A DNA stretch of 64,000 nucleotides, taken from contig NC_060959.1 in NCBI RefSeq assembly GCF_910589235.1, forward strand, positions 7,672,763-7,736,762, written 5' to 3'. The notes under the pieces are model-generated. The model had not been told where the DNA came from and did not search any database. It was given only the letters and a program-made list of their open reading frames with translations. The stretch is from Vespa crabro (taxonomy: Eukaryota; Arthropoda; Insecta; Hymenoptera; Vespidae). Shown one piece after another: positions 51,927-62,863 of the stretch. Numbering within the stretch: position 1 is the first letter of the stretch; each line of letters opens with the position of its first letter. Both the position numbers and the translations under genes were made by a program.

Positions 51927-51981
51927 GATTTTTTTTTCTATTATTGCATGAATAATATATTTTTTTACATAGCAAAGAAGC

Positions 51982-53735
51982 ATGGAAGGACAACAATTTT
52001 GTTTACGGTGGCATAATTTTCAAAATACTCTATTGAGTTCTTTGCCAAAGTTACTGGATGGTGGGCATTTAACAGATGTTACTTTAAGTGCAGGAGGAAG
52101 ACACATTCATGCTCATAAAATTATACTTTCTGCTTGTAGTTATTATTTCAAAGAATTATTTAAGGTATGTATAATATAATACACATTTTGTAAATCAGAT
52201 CAAATTGTAAACTATTAGATGATATAGGAGCATGTTATACAATTTTCTTTTATTTATGATTAATTTTTGTAGGACTTAAGCTCTTTACAGCATCCAGTCA
52301 TCATATTACCAGGCATGGAATATGGAAATTTGTGTGCATTAGTTACATTTATGTACAGTGGAGAAGTAAATATTTATCAAGAGCAATTACCTGCACTTTT
52401 AGCTATGGCAAATACTTTGCATATTCGTGGCTTAGCTGATATTGGTGGGGTAAGACGATGTTCCTTCATGTTTCAAAATATATATGACAAAGTGTGCAAG
52501 TTATTGCTGCTTTATTTGAAACTTTGTTATATAATATATTTATAGTCATATGACAAGTTTGTGTGATACCTTTGAAGCTTCGTTATAAAGGGTGTAATCT
52601 ATGAGAGATTACATATAAAGAGAAAAAAGAAAAAGATAAAAATTTTATTTCCAATTATGTCTTAAAATCATTTTAATGAATTTCTTGAATTAATAAAGGA
52701 TTAAATGATTTTTAGATTGATTTCTTATACTATAGAACTGTTGAAAATCACATATGATAAAATGAATTTATATTTTAAATTTAATTATACTACCTTGTGT
52801 CTGTAGGCTGCATGTCAGAATGTTAGAAAATTCATATTATAATTATTGTGACATTAATTGTTACAATAAAGTATTATATGTTCTTGCAAGAGTCCCAATA
52901 ATCAAAAAATTGCCTTTTATCTGTCCTGCAAGATTGCTTCCTCCATCTTGACTTAAAAGCCTAGATAAAAATTTGTGGCAACCAATTGGCTAACTCTCTA
53001 GCTCAACCTGGGTTAATGTTTCAACCTGTCTGTGTGTTTCATTACCTTTTATGTATCTCATGCATTTTTGTTATTCTTTTTTTACATAAAGTAGATTATT
53101 AATAAAAAGAAAACAAAATATATTTATTTAAATGCTACGTGTAGAGAAGTATTTAAAAAATATTTTATTAAATAAATTTGTAGTGGAGGAACAAACTTTT
53201 GAAAGTATACTTCTATGAATCTATAATGGTATAATATTCTAAAGCAAATTGCACTGTCGCTTTTTCCTTTTAATCTCTTTATATTACCCTAGGATCGTGT
53301 TGTTTTGTTCAGGTCACTTAAACATTCAATGTCGTTCCTCAAGAAGTACCTCACGGTGGAATTATCTGCTGCATATAATATTCATACGTGCATCAAAGGA
53401 ACGATAATGAATACAAACGATATCCACGAGATCAAGATCGTTGTGTGTGTTGCAACTAAATGCAAGTGGATGCATCCCATGGAACCTTACCCCATAGAAT
53501 GAATTTACAGGTATATCTAAAATAGCTTTTTCCATAAATCATCATGTTACTAAACTCTTTTATGGAAATTTATAGCTGTGGTCTAAATGTTTGCTCACTT
53601 TGCAGAATAATGCTTTAATATTTGTGATGTCTATAACATTTATTATCTAAAAAGTGTCCTTTCTTATTCTTATTGTGTGATCTGAGAGATATTGCATGGA
53701 TAAATTTATTAGCAATATTGGGAATTCTCAGCTGT

Positions 53736-53772
<37 letters not shown>

Positions 53773-54571
53773 AAAAGAATTATATAAATGATAGGTATAT
53801 ACAGCATTTAATGATTCTAAAAGTTACAAAGCTTTCTCATTGATATTAATATCAGATATAATTATTGTTAGATTTTCATCATTAGAAAATGTTTACTTAT
53901 TACAGAAAAATCCAAGGCATGATAATGGCTTATGTGTTCAATCTCCTGTGACGACTCAACCTCAAGAGAAAACATTGATTGAAGAAACGATAAAGAAAGA
54001 AACTAAAGACTGCGTGACTGGAACAGAATCAATAGAATCACTATCAATGCCTGAAGTTGCGCCTAATTTAGAAGAAGAATCTTATAACGAACAAGAAAGT
54101 ATACCATATTGTGTAAAGACGACACCGTACTATTCGATAAATGCAAAATTAAATCAGAGAGAAAAGGTACCTGGTCTTATTAATGCGTCATCCAACAAAT
54201 ACATGGAGAAAGGATATACAGATAATGCAATGGATGAAACTGCTTCAGTATCAGAAGATATGAACACAGTGCGAACAGACGTAAAACCACCTATTTGGGA
54301 TTCAAACTTCAAATTTCTTGGCTCATCTGCATCTAATAGAACTTCACATATTTATAATAAATCTAGTGTTACATGTCACGTTTGTGGTAAACAATTAAGT
54401 AATCAATACAATTTACGAGTGCACATGGAAACTCACAGTAACAGCTCATACAGTTGCACAGCATGCTCACACGTCTCACGGTCACGGGATGCTTTAAGAA
54501 AACATATTTCATATAGACATCCAGTAGCTACACCCCAAAAACGTTCACGGTACAACACTTCAAAACAATAG
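51982..54571 (+). CDS. BTB/POZ protein with two C2H2 zinc fingers
   Basis: Probable transcription factor of the insect BTB (ttk/lola/broad-like) group. Predicted 341 residues from exons 51982-52164, 52273-52449 and 53906-54571. The BTB domain fills the first two exons and opens with the group signature QQFCLRWHNFQNTLL, followed by LTDVTLSAGGRHIHAHKIILSACS and a helical GEVNIYQEQLPALLAMANTL segment. An acidic, disordered linker follows. Two fingers sit near the C-terminus: C277-x2-C280-x12-H293-x3-H297 and C304-x2-C307-x12-H320-x4-H325, then a basic tail (KRSRYNTSKQ). BTB mediates dimerisation and the fingers DNA binding. In this group a common BTB exon is often spliced to alternative finger exons, so other isoforms may exist downstream or in the 1.45-kb intron. 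I could not name the orthologue with certainty. Confidence 0.87.
52450..53905 (+). other. Large intron of the BTB gene
   Basis: Interrupts the coding sequence between the BTB domain and the linker. It holds a 27-base poly-A (about 53741-53767). Frames such as 53305-53502 show no finger motif or domain. No alternative exon could be supported. Confidence 0.6.
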
Positions 54572-55285
54572 ATTGTTATCTCTTCACCAGAGACACCGAA
54601 TAATATACATTTCCATCTTAGAGGGGAATTATTTGTAAGTATAGACCAATTTGAGAATGTTTTATTAGTAACATTTTGAAAATAAATGATAAATTGTTAT
54701 CATTTTTGTAGTAGTTATGATCTCTGCTTCAGGTTAATGAAAGACATTAAATGTATAAAATATAAATAATATAGTTTTTCTCTCGTTATATCTGTAATTT
54801 TACAGATAAAGTCAAATGTGTTCAGTCTAATACAGATTCCCCCGTTTTTAAATTGTTATTGTTGTCTTGTTACCGTTACCATTTTAATAAAGGAGAACAT
54901 TATCAATTAATTTTAATGCTTTTTTTTCTTTATGAAATTCAAACTCGTCTAGAAATTGTACAAAGCTTGTAACAAAACGTTTATACGTATGCATATAAGA
55001 AAATTGTTGAGATATAATATTTAGATATATTATCCATAATTAATAATAGTTTTAAGAAAAGAAAGTTTTTATATAATACTCATATCTGGATTAAAGAACT
55101 TTAACCGAGGATTAATTATCTCATTAGATAGAAATAAATCACATAATATACTCATTTCCCGTGTTGTATATCAAGAATCGTATTTAAAAATAATATACAT
55201 TATGTTCAAGCTACTAATTAAATAAATAAAATACATCCAAAGCTCAGCTTTTTCAAAAAACTTGTATAATACTTTAAAAAGATAT
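54572..55285. other. Convergent 3' UTR region (BTB gene / AIP1)
   Basis: Only 714 bases separate the two stop codons, so the 3' UTRs lie back to back or overlap. AATAAA-type hexamers are seen on both strands (for example about 54677-54682 and 54886-54892 on +; ATTTATTTAATTAG-like words near 55215 for -). Confidence 0.6.
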
Positions 55286-57062
55286 TTAAATTTTTTCTAT
55301 ACGCCATATTTTAGTATTACAGTCCTGACCAACTGATATCAAAGTTTCTTCATCCAACCAAACTAAACGTGTAATTTGACTTTGCGGATGAGCATCTGAA
55401 ACATAATAAGCTTCTTAATTGCTTTTCTTCAATTTATATGTACATAATCTGTTCATGCTTTAATTGCACAGAGTTGTTAGACGATCTAATTAAATAGATT
55501 TACTTTTTATAATCGTATGCTTGGCTGGATTGGATACGCTCCAAATAATAATTGTAGTGTCTAAACTTCCACTAGCAACCATTTCCGAATCACGTGACCA
55601 TGCAACACAATTTACTCTTGCATTATGGAAACCCCATTCTCTATTGTGAGCAGGCTATAAAAATAATACAATGGCAAATAATCAAATATTTTGAGTTATA
55701 AATAAATCTAATGAAATATAATATACCTTATACTCTGGAACAGCATAAAGGACAACTTTTCGATTTGCGTCACAGGCTACTAAATATTTATTGTCAGGAC
55801 TGTATGCAACATCAGTAACCGGACCTAAATGTACTACTTCAGTCTTTTGAGTTAATGTTGTTCCTACTAATCCATAAATATAAACCTGTAAATCAGACCA
55901 ATATAAATTATATAACTTCTGCATATATTGCATCTATATTATACAAGATTCGGTCATATATTGTGAAGTAACTATTTTTATATTTATATATATATACACA
56001 CACACTCATATATATATATATATATATATATATGTACGTATACATTTTGAACTAACTTTATTGTCTGATGCCGATCCTATAGCTACGTCCGCGTTATCTT
56101 GATTAATTGACACACATGACGGTTCATATTCGGTCGGTGTACTTGAAACTTTTCGACCATCTTGTGTAACTATTACCTAGAAAAAAAAGGGGGAAAAAAA
56201 AAAGGAAAAAAAAATATCGATATTTTTTGATTACTCCAGTATTAAAAATATAGTAAAAAATATTTTCTTAATTACCTGTCGTACAGAAGCGACGATAACC
56301 TTATCCTCAAAAATATCTAAGCCTCGTGGTTGAGAATCTAATTTGATAGAATTATCTGAATACGCACACGTTTCTATGTCTACAGATCTTAAAGTATCAT
56401 CAATGCCAGCAGTGTATAAAATATTGTTGGCAGCTTTCATTCCATTAATTTGATTTCCATGACCGTTTCCTCGTACACGATCATTTTCGCCTGTTTCTGC
56501 ATTCCAACTAGTTATATAACCATCGTGAGATCCTGTGTAAATTGTTGATCTGTCAGGGCTCAGTGTTAGAACAGTAATTGGCTTATTATGACCCTAAAAA
56601 TATTTATATGTATACATATATATATATATATATTTATAACATGAAATAATTTATAAACAATATGATGATATAATATAGAAAGTACTTATTTTATGAAATA
56701 GTGTATATACCTTTATTATTCTTATAGGTTTTGAAGGATTATTAACATCCAAATAATTGATAAATCCACTGAGAGAAACAGATAATAAGTGTACACCTTG
56801 CCACAAACAACTAACCTGTAAAAAAAAGATTTTATAGAAATGCTCCATCTGTTTTTTGTTTTTTTTTTTTTTTTTTGATCAAAATTCTCATTAACATGTA
56901 CAAACTTGTTGATCATCGACCGTAGTTCCCATATTGAATTCACTAATTAAAGATCGAGTTTCTACATCCCATAATCTACACGTTTTATCTCCTGATGCTG
57001 TTAATAATTGAGTGCCATCTGGTTTCCAGCTGACCTGAAAATATATAATTTACTTTTTATTT

Positions 57063-57110
<48 letters not shown>

Positions 57111-58472
57111 TTAAAATGAATGAATTAGAGTTATAGATGAAAGAAAAAAATATATATGTTCTGTACCCCGTAAACACCACCTTGATGTGAAGGAGAGCCA
57201 ACTTCACCGACAAGATCAGATGTTGTTCCATCGTATATAAATACTTTCCCATCAAAGCCTGCAGATGCAAATAAATTTCCACTTGGCGAATAACGTACGG
57301 CTTGTACGAAACGAGTGTGTTCCTGTTTCGTCATTCTAAATAAATGAAAATAGTAATAAGTAAACAACAGTATTATGAATCTTTTATATACAAGATATGT
57401 TTATGAATTAGCATACTTAAACTTAAATGGTGGACCCTCAAAAACAGCAATAGTATTATCTTCACTACCAGTAATCAATCTAAATGGTCTTGTCGGTCTG
57501 AAGTCACACGAGTTGATTGACTTACTTTGACCAGATATTTCACCCACGGATGTACCAGTTTCTGCCATAAATACATGTCCAAATCTATAAAATGTTATAT
57601 AAATACATTATAAAAACTACACTGATTTAATTATGGATAAAAATAATAATATTAAAAATGATATCTAATAATACATATATTTACCTCTCTCTTCCTTCAC
57701 CAACAACAATCATGCGTTGACTGTCGGGTGACCAAGCAATATCTTTGATTGGTCCACCAATTGGATGAAATTCATTTTTTAAAATATGTTCTTTATTCAC
57801 AGTATCCCAAATACGTACTTTCCCAGACTGATCTATATAATATAAATTGTGTAATATTTATTAAACATTAATTTTTTTTTTATATTGATAATATATAATA
57901 TACTTTGCAAAATATACTTACCGCCTGATGCTATATAAAAACCACTTGGAGAATATTTGGCAAGGTTTACAGGGCAAGAATGTTCTGTATAAATATCAGC
58001 AATTGCTGGATTCTAAAATACAGACAATGGTTATAAAAAGAAAAAATATTTCTGAAACTTACAAAAAGGATTGTAAGAAGATTAGCAATAGAAATTCGCT
58101 TACATCAATATTTCTAATGATGACACTATTACCATTGGTATATAAGAAATTTTTTCCTTTTGGATCTCCACCTAATACAAGAGGTTGCCCTCTTTGTGTC
58201 TTGGGCAATGTAGCAAATATATATTCTGTAATTTATAATTAAAATATAAATTTCTATGTAAATATAAGAAAATATAAAAGATTAAAATATTAATAGAAGG
58301 AATAAAAGAAATTTATCTTATAAGTATTTGATAATGATAATTTTTAATTCATATGGAACATTGTAGATTTTTTTATGAAATTAATTTTGTAAAGATATTT
58401 TTTATATTTTCTTTCATAAAACATTTATTATTAATAAGATTTGACGTATATAATGGAAAAGATTAATCAACA

Positions 58473-58515
<43 letters not shown>

Positions 58516-58587
58516 TATACACATATTTCATTGATGATATATTTATATAGTAAAAAAAATTTAACTCTTACTTGTTTCATATGACAT
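55286..58587 (-). CDS. flr: Actin-interacting protein 1 (WD-repeat protein 1)
   Basis: Cofactor of ADF/cofilin that promotes actin filament disassembly; the Drosophila orthologue is flare. Complete 601-residue product (vertebrate WDR1 is about 606). Thirteen coding exons: 58572-58587, 58104-58225, 57922-58012, 57685-57832, 57417-57584, 57167-57335, 56906-57034, 56711-56815, 56276-56593, 56057-56176, 55727-55885, 55504-55654 and 55286-55395. It is composed of WD repeats that should form two seven-bladed propellers. Recognisable blocks are FATLPKTQRGQP, GGDPKGKNFLYTNG, GEGRERFGHVF, HLLSVSLSGFINYLD, the N-terminal start MSYETKY and the C-terminal QDCNTKIWRIEK. The first coding exon carries only 16 coding bases. 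The exon ending at 56906 uses a GTTTGT donor and that ending at 56057 uses GTTAGT. Human residues match along the whole length, so no truncation is apparent. Confidence 0.96.
57071..57104. repeat. (TA)n microsatellite in AIP1 intron
   Basis: TA repeat of about 34 bases in the intron between the sixth and seventh coding exons. Confidence 0.9.
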
Positions 58588-60500
58588 TTCTATATCACTT
58601 CTATCCTATTCTTCCTGATGTTTTGACCTTTAAATAGCCTTAGACATCGGCTAAACTCGGATCTGTCGTTTTCTATTAATAACAAATCATGTTCAATGAC
58701 TTTTATCACTTGTTGTATTTTTATTGTTACAAGTAGTAATACACAGGAAAAAAAAGCATACATAATACACCATACACACACGCACATACACAAAGAGAGT
58801 AGAGAGAGAGAGAGAGAGAGAGAGACACAAGAGAAGATATTTGAAAAAAGACTAGCTTCTATAGATAGAATATTCTTTTTTTTTTTTTTTTTGTATAGAT
58901 AGTAGTACCTGTTGTGTACGTTACTACAAGCACTTTGGACTCTTACCGTTCCGGTACTTGAAACCTTTTGCCGTATCAAATGATATCAGTGATACACAGA
59001 AAGATTTCTTTTCCACGCAGATGTCTCTCACAACACGGCAGAAAATTTGTATACCGGGGTAATGTATATTATCTTTAACGTTATAATACAATTTTTAATG
59101 TAATATATGTTTTAAACTCGATGGGATATTGTATGTCACAGTGTTTTATTTAAACAGTATGAGGCCGCCGAATTTCCTTGAATATGACAAATCACATATA
59201 TATCTAAAGAAAACGAGCACGTGCACTCGGCACCACAGTTGGCGACAGATTCCAGCGAACTCGTCGAACACCTCGTCGTCCACCCAACCAGCTTTCCATC
59301 GCATCACCACACATACATCTTTATCCTTCCTCACATATACACTTGTTCCCGCCCTTCGCCTTATTTGGACGAAGCGTCAACGCTACCGGTTTCGCCTAAA
59401 GTCACCTTTTCATGCAAGCGAATTTTAATTTACGCTATTTACCAATTCGAAAACCGACTTAATCAATGATCCGAAAACCGGTTTGACCAATGATATTATA
59501 TCTTTGTTAGAAATTTATTCGATGAGCGAACGCATAGATATTCTCAATTTAAAATATATGTATATACATATATATACATTTATGTATTTTATTTTTATAA
59601 TTTATCAACTTTGAAATGTTACTAATATTATCAAATATTGTATAGATATTTTATTCGATTTTAAGGTTTGTATGTTATATATATACATATATATATATAT
59701 ATACATACATAGAATTTTTTTTTTATATTTTTTAATTTTGAACTATTTTATCCAATGTGCAAAAGTCTACTGCTTTTGTTTATATTCCAGTAAAATTCTT
59801 ATAGATGGCGCGTCGTGTCCGCGATCAACAGAATTATAAGAATTTTGTAGAAATGAAATATCTATGCGCAAATTAAGATCTATAAAAATATATCATTTAA
59901 TTTTTATATTTAATTCAAAGATACACATTTAATATAATTTAATCTATAAGCAGGAAAAAAAGGAAGATATTAAAATTTATATAAACAACGAATCAAATTA
60001 ACAATTAAATTTGTTCCATGACCAATCAGGTTTGAATAAAAATTCGACGCATTTCTGTCTGAAAATTAATGTAATACGTTAAACTAGTGATATCAGTTAG
60101 TTTAATATTTCTATTCGATTATTGCAACGAATTAATCATCAATGAATCATGGTAAAGTATTATATCAATTTGACATTTATCTGATAACGATAATAAATGA
60201 TTATTTCGTATTATTATATACTTAATCTGTTAAACGAAATGAATAAGAAAAACTTGTTACGAAAATTTTCCTACTTACCTGATAAAAAAATAGATTTTTT
60301 CCCAAAGTTTTTTATTTACATTCGAACAGTTTTATTTTCAATCAAAATAAATTTCATACATTAAGATTTACATCGATCAAAAATCTTCTCCGTTTAATAG
60401 GTTAATGAACAATCGACTTCTCGAATACACACATAATTACATTCTAAGATTTTATTAATCAAATTTGAATTGTACATATTATGATGATTTAAGGCCAACA
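58588..60500. other. AIP1 upstream region and spacer
   Basis: It should hold the AIP1 5' UTR and promoter (58588 to about 59450). The segment 59180-59450 is GC-balanced with CGTCG and GGTTTCG words and could be the promoter. Small frames at 59129-59469 overlap on both strands without domain similarity. A (GA)n of about 25 bases lies at 58800-58824 and a poly-T at 58875-58892. Confidence 0.45.
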
Positions 60501-60540
60501 ATGAGTAAAGACAATGAGTAAAATCATGAATGATCTTTAT

Positions 60541-60708
60541 GAAGATTCAAGAACCGAGAACACGACTTTCTCGAATTTTTGAAAAAAGTCTCGTTAAATG
60601 GTGGATTTTTTTTTTCGCAAATAGTTTATGCATAAAAATAATGCTTTTTCAAAAATTCCAAAAAGTCATGTCCTCATTCAACAATTCTTCCGTAGAAGAA
60701 TTGTTGAA
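60541..60708. other. Long imperfect inverted repeat with nested perfect hairpin
   Basis: Left arm 60541-60590 matches the reverse complement of 60641-60690 over about 50 bases with scattered mismatches, including a 13-base exact core (AATTTTTGAAAAA). The right-arm end also forms a separate perfect 14-bp stem with a CGTA loop at 60677-60708. The two structures are mutually exclusive. It could be a hairpin RNA precursor, a MITE remnant or chance in AT-rich DNA. Confidence 0.55.
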
Positions 60709-62171
60709 TTCCGTGTAGAAGATGCGATTAGGTCCCATCATGGACTTCGTTAATTTGTTCGAAATTCGGAAAGCAGGAATATTCGTGCTTAATAGTGTGC
60801 TAATCGAAGCTTTCGATGTTACGACTATATCCTGCTATATGTAAGCGAGTACTGATCTTTCTTCAATTAGCGTTGAAAATATAAAAGAATTTAAAAATAA
60901 TTTCATAGAGTAATCCATATAGAAAAATTATAATTTCTTTATTTATTCTTTATATATTCTTAGATATTTTCATTTATTATCATATATTCTCGATTATTCT
61001 CATTTACTTTTTTTTTTTTAAGACCTGAATTTCTCGTGGATCAACGATCATCACCGTTACTTTTCTTTGTTCTTTTTTTTTTTTTTTTTTTAATTTACAT
61101 AATAGTAGCAATAATAGTAATATAAAAGAGTTAGAGTTATGGTTAACCTATGGATCTCTTTAGAAGCACTAATCTCCACGTAGTGAGACTATTGGATCGG
61201 TGAGATTATTGGCGATAAAGCGGAATCTAATAGAATTTCAGTATTATCGAGTGAATGGTTTGTACGTACAATAGTTTAAACAATTATTCTAAATTGATTA
61301 TTCTAATTTCTCTCAGGTATGGGCCCTTGGGATAGGTCTTGGGCGGGTTTTTTTCTTTTTTTTTTTTTCTCCAAAATCGAGATCGATTTTTGTACTCTGG
61401 TTTTGTTCGGTTAGAGCAATCTTCAAGATGTCTACTCTTCGTTTTATATTGCTGTTATAATTCATATTTTGTCCATATCTGTCGTTGGCGTAGCATATTA
61501 CGAGCGAAAGATGGTGGACAGTCTCAAGAGAAGTGTGATAAGGAGACAGAAAGAGAGAGAAAGAAAGAGAGAGACGTTACCTTCGACTTACACTTACGTT
61601 CGAAAGGATAACAAACGAACCGACAAAGAGCCGGAGGCACGAAGAAACGAGTAAGCTTAGCTTTTCTAGGACGGTTGACAGGTCGTTGAAAATAAATCAA
61701 TTTATAGTTTTCATTGCTAACTTGCGAGCCATATTACGTGACTCGTTCCACGTGGCTCTTAACGGTGGCAGCTCATCTCTCTGCCTCTTATGTTTGCACA
61801 ATAGGGCAAAAGAGAAAGAGAGGCGGTGAAATAATAGCAGGGTCATCCAGCGCGCGAAAAGGATCGCCTAAACGGTTTCGATCCTTTCGCGAAATCCCGC
61901 AAAGATTAACTCGCTGATAAAAGATCCTCTTGAGAAGGTTCTGTTAAATATATATGTCTATATGTGTGTATATATGTGTATATATGTATAGACGTCGAGT
62001 TACCTTTGGCAACGTTTTAAGGCCAACGTGCGCACTTTAAACGTTGATAAAAATAAAAAGAAAAAAAAAAGAAACAAATTTCATCTTTCACGTATTTCCA
62101 CTTGAATTGTTCAATATCCAATCGATTCTCGATCCTTCCAAACAGAATCATTTCTCCAAATGGTATACAAG

Positions 62172-62204
<33 letters not shown>

Positions 62205-62460
62205 ACCTCCCTCCCTCCCTCCCTCTCTCTTTCTGTCTCTTTCTCTCTCTCTTTATCAATCTATCTATCTATTTCTCCCTCCCTTTCTCTTACCATAACT
62301 TGGAGAGAAAGCGGTTGTTGTTGATATATAGGGGTAGGAAATTTGTATGGCACTCGATACTCGAATTACTCGTGACCGAGCTCGTTCGAACGATGAAGAT
62401 AAAGTTGGGCGCGCACAGAATGGCGATGCAGCTTGAATCCTAGCGTCTCGTTTCGATCTC
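60709..62460. other. Spacer, possible upstream region of a gene beyond the window
   Basis: No coding gene seen. GC-balanced patches at 61480-61660 and 61720-61920 contain longer frames (67-90 codons) without domains, and include a CCACGTGG E-box (61749-61756). A (CT)n/(CCCT)n block lies at 62173-62280. Confidence 0.4.
62173..62280. repeat. (CT)n / (CCCT)n compound microsatellite
   Basis: CT dinucleotides followed by CCCT and TCTA units; the GAGA motif on the minus strand. It generates Ser-Leu-Pro-rich artefactual frames. Confidence 0.93.
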
Positions 62461-62620
62461 ATAAAATTGATTGAAAAAAGCGTTTGACTTCAGACGATCG
62501 TGGAGAAGGAAGCCTCGAAGCAATGGCGCAAAGGAAGTAGAAGCATCGTGTATCAAACGTTCTCGTGACGTCTTCTATGTGATCTAGTATAACAGTACCA
62601 GTGAAAGTAAATGTAAATTT
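62461..62620 (+). promoter_or_regulatory. Possible promoter / untranslated first exon
   Basis: A GC-balanced 150-base segment with CGATCG, GACGTC and TTCTCGTGACG words, followed by a donor-like GTGAAA|GTAAAT near 62606. It could start a transcript whose coding exons lie past the right edge. Weak evidence only. Confidence 0.2.
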
Positions 62621-62814
62621 GTTGCTTTTTCCTATTCCTTTTTTCTTTTTTCTTTTCTTTCAGAAAAAACTTGGATCATTGCACCGCCATATTGAATTTA
62701 TAATTTTCCCATTTAATTATCGCATTGTTTTACATTTCTATATTCCATACTCTAATTTCTTTTCAAACATTTCTTTATCGTTAATGTTTGATATGGATTT
62801 TAAATTTTAACAAT

Positions 62815-62815
62815 G

Positions 62816-62863
<48 letters not shown>
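62815..62863. repeat. (TAA)n microsatellite
   Basis: About 15 tandem AAT/TAA trinucleotides; translates as poly-Asn in one frame. Confidence 0.95.

Noticed and set aside
53305..53502. Possible alternative exon in the BTB-gene intron
   Set aside because: No zinc-finger or other domain, and no convincing acceptor/donor pair in frame.
58696..58979. Overlapping frames on both strands across a (GA)n tract upstream of AIP1
   Set aside because: Repeat-driven and overlapping the AIP1 5' region.
61339..61917. Frames of 60-90 codons near the right edge
   Set aside because: Overlap each other in different frames, Arg/Glu-rich through a GA tract, without domain or splice support.
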